Shown here piece by piece: positions 16,704-25,675 of a DNA stretch of 64,000 nucleotides. Made by a program: the position numbers and the translations under genes. The stretch lies in NCBI RefSeq assembly GCF_042675965.1, contig NZ_JBHTKJ010000007.1, positions 186,001 through 250,000 of the forward strand, written 5' to 3'. Within the stretch, counting starts at the first letter, position 1, and the number at the start of each line of letters is the position of its first letter. Under the pieces are notes generated by a model that was given only the letters and a program-made list of their open reading frames with translations, had not been told where the DNA came from and searched no databases. The stretch comes from Virgibacillus_R byunsanensis (lineage in GTDB: Bacteria; Bacillota; Bacilli; Bacillales; Amphibacillaceae).

Positions 16704-16753
16704 GATTTTCTCTAGTTTATTGAGTGCTTTATATAATCGATAAACATTGTTTA

Positions 16754-18232
16754 TCATTTAAACGGATCACTCGGCAACTCATCAGACAAATTAACCACAA
16801 CAGTTTTAACTTCTGTATACGCATGTAAAGCTTCTAAACCGTTTTCTCTCCCGTAACCACTTAATTTATACCCGCCATAAGGTAAGGTCCAATGAATTGG
16901 ACGATAGGTATTAATTGAGATAAAACCTGCTTCAAGGTCTGCGGCGAATTTATGTGCACGTTTAATATCTTTTGTCCAAAGTCCAGCGACTAGTCCGTAT
17001 TGTACGTTATTCGCCATTTGCAGCACATCTTCATCTGTGTCAAATGGTATTATCGCAAGAACAGGTCCAAATATTTCCTCTTGAGCCAAACGTGATTGAT
17101 TATCAACTTCTGTAAAAACAGTAGGCTCGACGAAATATCCACGAGTAAATTCTTCAGGTTGTTTTCCGCCCACAGCTAAGTGAGCCCCTTCTTCTTTTCC
17201 TATTTCAATATACTGAAGGGTTTTATCTAATTGGGCTTTCGAAGTATGTGGTCCAATATGTGTATCTTTATCTAAGGGCATACCCACTCTTATTTGCCTT
17301 ACTCTATTTATTAATTTCTTAACAAACTCCTTATAAATGTTCCTTTGTACGAATAAACGTGATCCTAACGAGCAGGATTGTCCAGTTGATCTAAAGGCAG
17401 AATGAAGGGCAACTGTTAATGCCTTATCTAAATCTGCATCATCAAAAATAATATGAGGGGCTTTCCCTCCGCACTCAAACGAGACCCGCTTTAAATTAAC
17501 AGCTGCGTCTTTCATAATACTTTGAGCGGTTGAATATTCACCAGTGAAGGCAATTTTATTGACTAAAGGATGTTTAGCCAAGCTACTTCCAGCCACCTTT
17601 CCATAGCCAGGAACAACATTAATGACACCAGGCGGAAAACCAGCATCTTGACTTAAACGTGCGATTTCCATTGACGTTACCGGGGTCAATTCAGCAGGCT
17701 TAATCACAATTGTATTGCCCGCTGCTAAAGCTGGTGCAATTTTCCAACTATACATACTAATAGGGGAATTCCACGGGGTAATTGCACCTACTACGCCAAC
17801 AGGTTCCCGGCGAGTGTATGCTAAAGAATCCGGATTATTTGGAATGGTTTCTCCTTGGATTTTATCCGCTGCACCGGCATAATAATAAAACCACTCAGCC
17901 GACCGTTTAATTTCCCCTAGTGTATCACGGTAAGGCTTCCCATTATCATTCGTTTCCAAAAAAGCTAATCTTTCTGCATTCTCCAGCAATATATCTCCCA
18001 TTTTTCGTAAGGATGCCCCTCTTTCGGTAGCTGTCCATCTTCTCCATGGACCATAAAATGCTTCTCTAGCAGCTTTTACTGCAATATCAATATCTATTTC
18101 GTCTGCTTCAGCCACTTCAGCCCAAACTTCTTCGGTCACCGGATTGATAGATTTGATGAGACGACCTGAATGTGGCTGAACCCATTCACCACCAATAAAA
18201 ATCTTTGGATAGGATTGTATTTCTGTACTCAC
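16754..18232 (-). CDS. NAD(P)-dependent aldehyde dehydrogenase
   Basis: A 492-residue cytoplasmic aldehyde dehydrogenase of the betaine-aldehyde type. The cofactor site PWNSPISMYSWKIAPALAAG, the general-base block FECGGKAP near residue 265 and the catalytic cysteine in STGQSCSLGSR near 300 are intact, as is the EEIFGPVL block near 395. It oxidises an aldehyde to an acid; the substrate cannot be read from sequence. It is transcribed away from the enoyl-CoA hydratase gene, with a 139 bp shared promoter region. Its 3' end lies 50 bp from the proC remnant. It may handle an aldehyde made by, or feeding into, the neighbouring CoA pathway. Confidence 0.92.
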   Translation of the reverse strand: MSTEIQSYPKIFIGGEWVQPHSGRLIKSINPVTEEVWAEVAEADEIDIDIAVKAAREAFYGPWRRWTATERGASLRKMGDILLENAERLAFLETNDNGKPYRDTLGEIKRSAEWFYYYAGAADKIQGETIPNNPDSLAYTRREPVGVVGAITPWNSPISMYSWKIAPALAAGNTIVIKPAELTPVTSMEIARLSQDAGFPPGVINVVPGYGKVAGSSLAKHPLVNKIAFTGEYSTAQSIMKDAAVNLKRVSFECGGKAPHIIFDDADLDKALTVALHSAFRSTGQSCSLGSRLFVQRNIYKEFVKKLINRVRQIRVGMPLDKDTHIGPHTSKAQLDKTLQYIEIGKEEGAHLAVGGKQPEEFTRGYFVEPTVFTEVDNQSRLAQEEIFGPVLAIIPFDTDEDVLQMANNVQYGLVAGLWTKDIKRAHKFAADLEAGFISINTYRPIHWTLPYGGYKLSGYGRENGLEALHAYTEVKTVVVNLSDELPSDPFK

Positions 18233-18371
18233 TTTAACATCCTCCTTCTAGTCAACCTTCCGATACTTAAAGTATAAGTGAAGAGATAATAAAAGAACAG
18301 ACTATTTTAAAATTTTAAAATTTAGTTTAATATAAAGGTGGAATAAAATAATAATAATAGGAGGCGCTTAC

Positions 18372-19160
18372 ATGAGTGTACTTATTCATGAACGATTGGG
18401 AGGTGGACAGATCTCCCTATTAAAAATAAACCGTCCAGGTTCTATGAACGCACTGAATACAGAATTAGCCCTAAACTTTATTGAGGCTTTGGATGAAATT
18501 GAAAAGAACAAAGAAGTTAGGGTAATCGTTATTACAGCTGAAGGAGACAAATCCTTTTGTGCAGGTGGTGATTTAAAAGAACGAAAAGGCATGACCGAAG
18601 AACAGTGGTTTGGCCAACATCGTATTTTCCAAGAAATGTATCGGAGAATTAGAGAAAATAAAAGACCTGTTTTGTCCGTGGTAAATGGTTTTGCATTAGG
18701 GGGTGGGTGTGAACTAGCCTTAAATGGGGATTTTATTTATGCAGTACCGTCAGCAAAGTTTGGTCTCCCTGAAGTAAAGTTGGGAATTATACCCGGAGTT
18801 GGAGGTACACAGACAATCGGCCGATTTTTACCTAGGGCTGTTGCATTAGAGCTACTGTTGACGGGTGATTTCATTTCTTCAGATGATGCCCTACATTATG
18901 GAATGGTTAACAAAGTGGCACCAAAAGAGGAGATTATGGATTACGCAATTGGTCAAGCTAAAAAAATTGCAGCTAATTCACCACTTGCCGTGAGAAGTGC
19001 GAAGAAGGCCTTTACGAAGGGGTTGGATATGCCACTTGGCGAGGGGGTAGATTATGCGCTACAACTTTATGCAAGGCTGGCCAGCAATGAAGATCGGAAT
19101 GAAGGGGTAAACGCATTTAACGAAAAAAGAAAACCAAAATTTAAAGATGTTATTGAATAA
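18372..19160 (+). CDS. Enoyl-CoA hydratase/isomerase family protein
   Basis: A 262-residue crotonase-fold enzyme. The oxyanion-hole blocks FCAGGDLKERK (about 60-72) and NGFALGGGCELALNGD (about 100-115) are present. The second crotonase glutamate falls in LPEVKLGIIPGVGG. The typical product is a 3-hydroxyacyl-CoA from a 2-enoyl-CoA; 3-methylglutaconyl-CoA hydratase belongs to the same family, which matters because an HMG-CoA-lyase-like gene lies in the cluster. The ATG follows AATAGGAGGCGC, a strong ribosome site. It starts the rightward half of the island but is separated from iclR by 150 bp with its own promoter. Confidence 0.92.
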   Translation: MSVLIHERLGGGQISLLKINRPGSMNALNTELALNFIEALDEIEKNKEVRVIVITAEGDKSFCAGGDLKERKGMTEEQWFGQHRIFQEMYRRIRENKRPVLSVVNGFALGGGCELALNGDFIYAVPSAKFGLPEVKLGIIPGVGGTQTIGRFLPRAVALELLLTGDFISSDDALHYGMVNKVAPKEEIMDYAIGQAKKIAANSPLAVRSAKKAFTKGLDMPLGEGVDYALQLYARLASNEDRNEGVNAFNEKRKPKFKDVIE

Positions 19161-19230
19161 TTCTATTTAAGTGATTGAGTCATCATACTCATTCACTTTT
19201 TTAATTATTTTATTTATCTGAAAAAATTTA

Positions 19231-19259
19231 TTGACAGAAAAATCAAAGTATTATAGAAT
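19231..19259 (+). promoter_or_regulatory. SigA-type promoter of the iclR operon
   Basis: TTGACA at 19231-19236, a 17 bp spacer, then TAGAAT at 19254-19259. This is a perfect -35 and a good -10 with ideal spacing, 50 bp upstream of the iclR start. Confidence 0.75.
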
Positions 19260-19274
19260 CATTGTACAGGACAG

Positions 19275-19293
19275 TGTTCCAATAGATGGAACA
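19275..19293. promoter_or_regulatory. Palindromic operator, probably for the IclR regulator
   Basis: TGTTCCA-atagA-TGGAACA, a perfect 7+7 bp inverted repeat with a 5 bp spacer. It begins about 16 bp after the -10 box, so a bound protein would sit at the transcript start. The TTCCA/TGGAA half-sites resemble known IclR-family operators; that the neighbouring regulator binds here is inference. Confidence 0.65.
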
Positions 19294-19308
19294 ATATAGG
19301 GGGCGGAG

Positions 19309-20115
19309 ATGAATAGTTCAAATCGAAACAGTGTAATCGAAAAAGCATTTACCATTTTATTTGTGTTTATTGATGAGCAAGATGAATGGGGGGTTCGCGA
19401 TTTAGCCAAGCGTCTTGAATATCCGACTAGTACACTACATAGGATGCTGCGAAGTTTACAAGATTTAGGCTTGTTAGAGTATAATTCCACTACCCGAAAA
19501 TATGAGATGGGAGTCGAGCTACTTCGAATCGGATCAGTACTATCATCGAAACTGGATATTAAAAAGTTAGCTAGACCCTTTCTAGAACAGTTTGTAGATG
19601 AATACAAGGAAACGATTTGTCTCGTTCTCTATCATAGAAAAACTAAAAAGCTTATGTTTGTAGACCAAATCATCGGTCCAGCTCCATTTCAATATGTGAT
19701 CAATCTTGGAGAGTTGCAACCAGTTCCTTATGGTTCAAGTGGAAAGTCTATTTTAGCTTTTTTAGAGTCCGAAGAAGTGGAACACATTTTACGTATAGAA
19801 GATTTTTCGGATGATCAGAAAAATAATATTAGAAAAGAACTTCAAACCATACGTAACAATGGGGTTGCATTATCTGAGGGGGAGAGAGTTAAAGGAGCTA
19901 GAGGGATAGCAGCTCCACTTTTTGATTCAAGTGGATTTCCAATAGGATCAGTCATATTTGCTGCCCCAATCATCCAATTAGAAAAAGATTACGAAACGTT
20001 ACTCTCCTTAGCAATTAAAGAAATATCGACATCTATATCTCAGAAATTAGGATACGTAAACGCGGAGGCAAATGTAAAGAATCATTTAGAATTAAAAAAA
20101 TGGAAGGGAGAGTGA
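19309..20115 (+). CDS. IclR family transcriptional regulator
   Basis: A 268-residue regulator. The N-terminal winged helix spans about residues 5-65 (WGVRDLAKRLEYPTSTLHRM is the recognition region), followed by the GAF-like IclR effector domain to about residue 250 (LVLYHRKTKKLMFVDQ, PVPYGSSGKSILAF, RGIAAPLFDSSGFPIGS). Such proteins sense small carboxylates or aromatic acids and usually repress the catabolic genes beside them. A perfect palindrome overlaps its own promoter, suggesting autoregulation. The start ATG is behind GGGGGCGGAG. The MmgE/PrpD gene follows 9 bp later, so regulator and pathway share one transcript. Confidence 0.93.
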   Translation: MNSSNRNSVIEKAFTILFVFIDEQDEWGVRDLAKRLEYPTSTLHRMLRSLQDLGLLEYNSTTRKYEMGVELLRIGSVLSSKLDIKKLARPFLEQFVDEYKETICLVLYHRKTKKLMFVDQIIGPAPFQYVINLGELQPVPYGSSGKSILAFLESEEVEHILRIEDFSDDQKNNIRKELQTIRNNGVALSEGERVKGARGIAAPLFDSSGFPIGSVIFAAPIIQLEKDYETLLSLAIKEISTSISQKLGYVNAEANVKNHLELKKWKGE

Positions 20116-20124
20116 GGAACTGCT

Positions 20125-21489
20125 ATGCGCCACATTGTAGAGTGGGTAGATTATGAATTGCATACGTTAAATGAGCAAACTGAGAATTACGTAAAGAAAT
20201 CGCTAGTAGATTTTATCGGAGTATCAATAGCGGCATTACAAGAACCTCTTTATGAAAAAATCGCAAAATATGTAAGCGTTTCCAGTAACGGTGATGTTCC
20301 ACTTTTAGCAACTAAAGATCAAGTATCTCCTCAACATGCTGCATTAGCCTTAGGTGCGTTAAGTCATGCGATTGATTACGATGATATTTCTGTCCATCAA
20401 ATTGGACATCCAACCGTAGTATTAGCCCCAATATTATTCACCTTAGGATATCAACAAAAGAAAAGTGGTAAAGAAATTTTTGATGCGTATGTAGCTGGTT
20501 ATGAAGTGATTGCAAGAATATCCAAAAGTGCAGCTAGAACTCAGTATGAAAAAGGATGGCATACTACATCTACTATTGGCGTTTTAGGTGGAACAGTGAG
20601 TGCGGCCAGGTTACTAGGATTAAGTCAAGATCAAACGGAAAATGCCATTGGAATTGCCACTTCATTAGCATCTGGTCTACGAGCGAATTTTGGAACTATG
20701 ACCAAACCTTTACATGCAGGTTGGGCAGCAAGTAATGCCATTTTTGCGGCTGAGTTGGCAAAGGATAATTTTGACTCATCAGAGGAAGCTTTGGATGGAG
20801 TAAATTCATACTTCCAGGCATTTGGAGGTCAAATTGATTATGAGGTATGGCAAAACAAAGAGGAGTTAGTTATTGATGATGGCTTAGTTTTAAAACCCTA
20901 TCCATCATGTGGTTTAACGACACGGTTAATTGATTGTGGAATTGAACTTCATTCAAAAGTAATCGATCAATTACATGATATCAAATCGATCGATTGCCGA
21001 GTATCTCCATTAACTTTAAAGGTGTTGAAATATCCACAGCCAGCATCAGGATTAGAGGCAAAATTTAGTCTGGAATATTGTGTTGCTCAATCCATTATCA
21101 GTGGAGAAATGAAAATACAGCACTTTACAGATGAACACATTCAAAATAGCACAGCTTATAAGGAATTAATAAATAAGGTTAGACATGAAATCCCTAAGGA
21201 TATGGAGAATTTAACGAGCTTTAATGATGAGTACGCCTCCCTAACGATTACTTTTCATAGTGGGGAAAGTATAACGACTAACAAGGTAAAACCAAAAGGC
21301 TACCCAGAAAACCCGTTAAGTAACAAAGAACATCAGTTGAAATTTAATGACTGCACAAAAGACTTTTTAGATAATAACAGTCAACAGGATATATATAACA
21401 AACTACTAGATTTATATCGTAGTGAAGATGTATCTGTTTTGATTGATCAGTTGAATCAGAGTTTAACATTAATAGATCCTAAAATATGA
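20125..21489 (+). CDS. MmgE/PrpD family protein
   Basis: A 454-residue member of the MmgE/PrpD fold, which includes 2-methylcitrate dehydratase, cis-aconitate decarboxylase and iminodisuccinate epimerase. Seen motifs are ALGALSHAIDYDD near residue 75, HPTVVLAP near 93, the LRANFGTMTKPLHAGWAA block near 190 (a hallmark of the active-site region) and LKPYPSCGLTT near 257. Substrate cannot be fixed from sequence, but members act on branched C4-C7 di- and tricarboxylates, which agrees with the TRAP transporter just downstream. The TRAP binding-protein gene begins 13 bp after the stop. A catabolite-repression-like word lies inside this gene at 20271. Confidence 0.9.
   Translation: MRHIVEWVDYELHTLNEQTENYVKKSLVDFIGVSIAALQEPLYEKIAKYVSVSSNGDVPLLATKDQVSPQHAALALGALSHAIDYDDISVHQIGHPTVVLAPILFTLGYQQKKSGKEIFDAYVAGYEVIARISKSAARTQYEKGWHTTSTIGVLGGTVSAARLLGLSQDQTENAIGIATSLASGLRANFGTMTKPLHAGWAASNAIFAAELAKDNFDSSEEALDGVNSYFQAFGGQIDYEVWQNKEELVIDDGLVLKPYPSCGLTTRLIDCGIELHSKVIDQLHDIKSIDCRVSPLTLKVLKYPQPASGLEAKFSLEYCVAQSIISGEMKIQHFTDEHIQNSTAYKELINKVRHEIPKDMENLTSFNDEYASLTITFHSGESITTNKVKPKGYPENPLSNKEHQLKFNDCTKDFLDNNSQQDIYNKLLDLYRSEDVSVLIDQLNQSLTLIDPKI
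20271..20284 (+). promoter_or_regulatory. Possible CcpA cre site inside the mmgE/prpD gene
   Basis: TGTAAGCGTTTCCA differs from the cre consensus TGWAANCGNTNWCA at one position. It lies about 150 bp into the gene, where cre sites can act as roadblocks. Chance occurrence is possible. Confidence 0.3.
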
Positions 21490-21502
21490 TGGGGGAATGG
21501 AA

Positions 21503-22558
21503 ATGGTTAAAATGAGTTGGTTTAAGCTTTTCGGGATTATAGGATTAATTTTGTTGTTTGTAGTTGGATGTGGAAGTTCTGATGAAGCAGGAGGAGAAGG
21601 AGATGGGGAATCCGTCTCAGAACCTGATTCTGAGACGATCAAGGTTGCTTATAACTTACCTGAGGAACATGCCGTTGGATTATTTTTTGAAACAATGGCC
21701 GATAAAATAGAGGAATACACCGCTGATACTTCTATAAGCTTAGAAGTTCAAACTTTCCCTAACGGCCAGTTATATACGGATGCAGACACACCCGATGCAA
21801 TTAGTATGGGGAATGCTCATATCGGACAATTAAACTCTGGATTTATTGCAGGAGATAAAGCGGCTCCTTTACGCGTACTAGACTTGCCATTTTTATTCGA
21901 ATCTTGGGATCATGTTTGGGCTGCAGAAGATGGAGAGTATGGTAGATTATTTGCTCAACATCTAGAAGAATTTGATATGAAAGTATTAGGATGGCCTGCT
22001 TATGGAACTGTTGAACTATTTGGAAACTTCCCAATTCAAGTACCAGAAGATATACAAGGTAAAAAGATGAGAGCTTTTGGTCAAGGGGCATCTCTTATGC
22101 TTGAGGAAATGGGTGCATCCCCAGTGAGTATGAGTTCCCAAGAAATTTATCAAGCAGTGGAACATAATACGATTGATGGGTTCACAACAGGTCCTTCCTC
22201 TGTTGTAGATCGTAGTCTACATGAAGTGAGTACACATGGATCTGATTTAGGATTGTCCTTCTTGTCCTTCCAAGCAGTAGCCAATATAGAATGGTTTAAT
22301 AACTTGCCAGAAGATGTTCAAGATGCCGTTCAAAAAGCAGCAGATGAAGCGGAAGAAGTGAACCGTGAGACCGTTTTTGAAAGTGAACAAAAATATAAAG
22401 ATGAACTTGCAGAACTAGGCGTAGAACTTTATCAAGCTACAGATGAAGAATTGGAACTTTGGAGAGAAGGCGCCAGTAGTCGGTATGAGTCTTATCGTGA
22501 AAATGCTGGAGAAGATGGTGAAGAATTCTTAAACGCTGTGGAAGAGGCAAAGCAGTAA
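21503..22558 (+). CDS. TRAP transporter substrate-binding lipoprotein (DctP family)
   Basis: A 351-residue extracytoplasmic solute receptor. It has a lipoprotein signal: basic start, hydrophobic stretch LFGIIGLILLFVVG, then the cysteine of GCGSSDEAG and an acidic linker. The mature domain shows DctP features: TIKVAYNLPEEHAVGLFFE, the central PEDIQGKKMRAFGQGASLML block that carries the carboxylate-binding Arg, and QEIYQAVEHNTIDGFTTGP. It should bind an organic acid outside the membrane and hand it to DctQM. GGGGGAATGG favours the ATG at 21503 over the one at 21497. A strong hairpin follows before dctQ, probably raising binding protein above permease. Confidence 0.9.
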   Translation: MVKMSWFKLFGIIGLILLFVVGCGSSDEAGGEGDGESVSEPDSETIKVAYNLPEEHAVGLFFETMADKIEEYTADTSISLEVQTFPNGQLYTDADTPDAISMGNAHIGQLNSGFIAGDKAAPLRVLDLPFLFESWDHVWAAEDGEYGRLFAQHLEEFDMKVLGWPAYGTVELFGNFPIQVPEDIQGKKMRAFGQGASLMLEEMGASPVSMSSQEIYQAVEHNTIDGFTTGPSSVVDRSLHEVSTHGSDLGLSFLSFQAVANIEWFNNLPEDVQDAVQKAADEAEEVNRETVFESEQKYKDELAELGVELYQATDEELELWREGASSRYESYRENAGEDGEEFLNAVEEAKQ

Positions 22559-22571
22559 TTATTTTTAAGAT

Positions 22572-22600
22572 GCGCACGATTATTCACCATAATCGTGCGC
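22572..22600 (+). terminator. Perfect intercistronic hairpin between dctP and dctQ
   Basis: GCGCACGATTAT-tcacc-ATAATCGTGCGC is a 12 bp perfect stem with a 5-base loop and no T run. It is therefore more likely a partial terminator or 3'-end stabiliser than a full stop. Confidence 0.7.
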
Positions 22601-22631
22601 TATACAATAGAACCCTCCAGAGAGAAAGTAG

Positions 22632-23144
22632 GTGATTTCCATTAATAGTTATGTAAAATACGTGACAAAATTTGAAAAAGTGTTTTTAAATATTTCAGGG
22701 ATTTTATTAGCGATATTAGCTTTGAGTGTCTTTTATGAAGTGGTATCCAGGTATGTTTTTAATAATCCAACGATATGGGCAAATGAAATCTCTATTTACT
22801 TGATGCAATTTATCGTGTTTTTCACGATGGGGATTTTACTCATCGAGGGAAAACATATACGGGTTACATTTTTGATTGAAAGACTTACAGGGAACGCGCG
22901 GAAAGCCTTTGAAATTATTATTGTGTTACTGATTTTCATTTTCGCTCTTGTCCTTATCATATATGGGTATCAATTTACCGGAAATGCTATCAGTCATGGG
23001 ATGTCATCACCAACACTTTTGGAAATCCCCCTTTGGATACCCTATTCATTTATTCCAATTGGGGGATTTTTATTAGCTCTAGCCACTACATGTTCCATTA
23101 TAAAAATTCTCGCTACTTCCTATGATAAGGAGGACATTATGTGA
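22632..23144 (+). CDS. TRAP transporter small permease (DctQ family)
   Basis: A 170-residue inner-membrane subunit with four hydrophobic helices (near residues 17-36, 50-66, 90-110 and 135-155). The DctQ signature lies between helices 1 and 2: RYVFNNPTIWANEISIYLMQ, followed by the FFTMGILLIEGKHIRVTF block. It starts with GTG at 22632 behind AAAGTAGG. Its last codon and stop overlap the start of dctM by four bases, so the two permease parts are translationally coupled. It works only with the large permease and the periplasm-facing lipoprotein. Confidence 0.9.
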   Translation: MISINSYVKYVTKFEKVFLNISGILLAILALSVFYEVVSRYVFNNPTIWANEISIYLMQFIVFFTMGILLIEGKHIRVTFLIERLTGNARKAFEIIIVLLIFIFALVLIIYGYQFTGNAISHGMSSPTLLEIPLWIPYSFIPIGGFLLALATTCSIIKILATSYDKEDIM

Positions 23145-24421
23145 TTTCCCTAGGATCAATTCTTACATTATTAGGTGTATTATTTTTACTATTATTTCTA
23201 GGTGTACCTATAGCTTTTTCACTAGGCTTAACAGGTATTGTTACAATCGTAACTTCCATGGGAATGCAATATTTAAGTCAAATTCCTCTAACGTTATATG
23301 GATCGCTATCGGAGTTTATCTTTGTGGCGATTCCATTGTATGTATTAATGGGTGAAATTTTATACCAAGGGAAAAGCGGCGAGAGGTTGTTCATGGCTAC
23401 TAGAACTTGGTTTCATAAAGTTAGAGGGGGTACAGGAATTTCAAGTGTACTTTCATATACATTTTTTGCAGCCATTGTTGGATCAAGCATGACATCGGTC
23501 TTAACCATTGGAAAAATAGCAATTCCTGAAATGGTGAAGGAAAATTATTCAAAGAAACTATCTTATGGATTATCCGCAATCGGTGGATCGTTGGGAATAT
23601 TAATCCCACCAAGTATCCCACTAATTGTCTATGCATCGTTAAGTGGAGCTTCTCCAGGTAAATTATTTATTGCGGGGATAGTTCCAGGTGTTTTAATTGC
23701 TACTCTATTAATTATATGGACCGTAATTAAATCACCAGTAAACCAATCTAGTGAAGGGACTATTTCTAAAGGGCATTATAAATCTACATTTATGGCCATT
23801 CCAGAAATGTTGTTACCGCTCATCGTACTAGGAGGTATTTATGCCGGGGTTTTTACACCGACAGAAGCTGCTGCTGTCGGTGTCGTGTACGCTTTCATCA
23901 TAACTATGTTGATTCACAAAAGTATTAAACTAAAAGATTTACTTCATATATTAATAGAATCCGTTCGAACTTCCTCTATGCTCCTGATGATTGTTACGGG
24001 TGCGTTGATTTTTGGAGCGGCCTTAACCTTAATGGGATTACCACAATTCTTATCCGCCGAGATTTTAGGTTTGGATGTTTCACCGTGGATTGTTCTGTTA
24101 ATGATGAACATTATTTGGCTACTGATGGGATTCTTCTTAGAAGTTGTATCGATCATGTTGATTACTACACCAATTTTCTTCCCTATTGCTATGTCGTTAG
24201 GATTTGATCCAATTTGGTTTGGGATTATCATGGTACTGAATATGGAGTTGGCAGTTATTACACCACCAATTGGTATGAACTTGTTTGCTATTAAATCTCT
24301 CTATCCAAAGGAGAAAATGGGGACAATTATACAAGGTGTTGCCCCATATGCATTGTTTATCCTATTTGTTCTTATTTTAGTATGGGTTTTCCCAAAAATC
24401 CCACTATTTTTAGTTGAATAA
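23141..24421 (+). CDS. TRAP transporter large permease (DctM family)
   Basis: A 426-residue membrane protein with about eleven to twelve helices, the sodium-coupled transport subunit of the TRAP system. Family marks are LFLGVPIAFSLGLTGI at the start, IPLYVLMGEIL near residue 70, the GSSMTSVLTIGKIAIPEM block near 120 and LGILIPPSIPLIVYASLSG near 150. The matching second-half block is ELAVITPPIGMNLFAIKSL. GTG at 23141 overlaps the dctQ stop. With the preceding genes it should import a dicarboxylate or related acid, which the CoA-transferase downstream would activate. Confidence 0.93.
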   Translation: MISLGSILTLLGVLFLLLFLGVPIAFSLGLTGIVTIVTSMGMQYLSQIPLTLYGSLSEFIFVAIPLYVLMGEILYQGKSGERLFMATRTWFHKVRGGTGISSVLSYTFFAAIVGSSMTSVLTIGKIAIPEMVKENYSKKLSYGLSAIGGSLGILIPPSIPLIVYASLSGASPGKLFIAGIVPGVLIATLLIIWTVIKSPVNQSSEGTISKGHYKSTFMAIPEMLLPLIVLGGIYAGVFTPTEAAAVGVVYAFIITMLIHKSIKLKDLLHILIESVRTSSMLLMIVTGALIFGAALTLMGLPQFLSAEILGLDVSPWIVLLMMNIIWLLMGFFLEVVSIMLITTPIFFPIAMSLGFDPIWFGIIMVLNMELAVITPPIGMNLFAIKSLYPKEKMGTIIQGVAPYALFILFVLILVWVFPKIPLFLVE

Positions 24422-24468
24422 GGCTATCTATGATTTGAAGGAAAATAGTTTACAGGAGGATGATAAGA

Positions 24469-25659
24469 ATGGCTGGACCATTAGATGGTACGAAAGTCGT
24501 TGATATCACAACAAATATATCTGGGCCAAGTTTGACCATGATTTTAGCGGACTTAGGTGCAGAGGTTATTAAAATTGAAAGATCAGGTACAGGTGATGAT
24601 TCCCGAAGAATGGGACCTATGTGGAATGGTGAAGGAGCCTTTTTTTTGCAAATTAACCGAAATAAACGGTCGATTGTTGTCGATTTAAAAAAAGAAGACG
24701 GGAAAAGGATTGTTAAAAGATTTGTAAAAGAAGCTGATGTATTTGTTGAAAATTTTAGGTTCGGAAAAGCGGAACAACTAGGGTTGGGTTATGAAGATTT
24801 GAAAGAATTAAATCCGCAATTAATTTATGCCTCTATTAATGCTTATGGGAACAAAGGGCCTATGAAGGAGAAACCAGGTTATGATGCTGTTGTTCAAGCA
24901 GACACTGGTATTATGGGGATGAACGGAACAGAAAACAGTGAAATATCACGTGTTCCCGTTTCCATACTTGATCAAGGAAGTGCGATTTGGGGAGCCCTAG
25001 CAGTTGTAAGTGCTATATTAAGTCGTAACCGGATAGAAACGGGACAAAAAGTGGAGACTTCACTATATGAAACCGGGGTCTTTTGGTCAAGCTATAATCT
25101 TATGTCACATTTAGTTACTGGTGAAGAACCAAAAAAAATGGGATCAAATCATGCAGCGTTTACGCCCTATGGTGTTTTTCAAACGGCAACAGAACCTATT
25201 ATGATTGGGGTTTCAAACGACCAATTGTTTAAAAAATTATGTGTAGCTTTGGAAAAGGAAATGTGGAGCGAGGATGATCGTTTTCGCCATAATCAACAAC
25301 GCATAACGAATAGAAATGAATTGAATTATGAAATTGAAAAAGTTCTTAAGAGCCAAGAAGCTACTTACTGGGCTGATAAGTTAGACTTAAATGGAGTTCC
25401 AAGTGCTATTATTCGTAAAATCTCTGATGTCGCAACGAATGAACAGACTGAACAATTAAGTATGCTTCAGGATGTAGAACATTCAACGATAGACAATTTA
25501 AAACTTTACCGACTACCTATTTCCTTTTCCGGTAATTCAACCTCTCTACGGAAAGGTCCACCTTTATTAGGAGAGGATACGAAAGATATCTTAAAAGAAT
25601 TTGGGTATGATGAAGTATCTATTAAACACTTTATCAAAAGTGGTGTTGTGAATTCATAA
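24469..25659 (+). CDS. CaiB/BaiF family CoA-transferase
   Basis: A 396-residue class III CoA-transferase that moves CoA from a donor such as succinyl-CoA to a free acid. The N-terminus LDGTKVVDITTNISGPSLTM and GAEVIKIERSGTGDDSR, then VDLKKEDGKRIVKRFVKEAD and VFVENFRFGKAEQLGLGYED, are classic. The catalytic aspartate should be the one in KPGYDAVVQADTGIM near residue 147. AGGAGG at 24453-24458 fits the ATG at 24469 rather than the one overlapping at 24460. It follows dctM by 47 bp. In context it would activate the imported acid as a CoA thioester for the dehydrogenase, hydratase and lyase. Confidence 0.92.
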   Translation: MAGPLDGTKVVDITTNISGPSLTMILADLGAEVIKIERSGTGDDSRRMGPMWNGEGAFFLQINRNKRSIVVDLKKEDGKRIVKRFVKEADVFVENFRFGKAEQLGLGYEDLKELNPQLIYASINAYGNKGPMKEKPGYDAVVQADTGIMGMNGTENSEISRVPVSILDQGSAIWGALAVVSAILSRNRIETGQKVETSLYETGVFWSSYNLMSHLVTGEEPKKMGSNHAAFTPYGVFQTATEPIMIGVSNDQLFKKLCVALEKEMWSEDDRFRHNQQRITNRNELNYEIEKVLKSQEATYWADKLDLNGVPSAIIRKISDVATNEQTEQLSMLQDVEHSTIDNLKLYRLPISFSGNSTSLRKGPPLLGEDTKDILKEFGYDEVSIKHFIKSGVVNS

Positions 25660-25675
25660 AAAGGGGGTGATTGAT

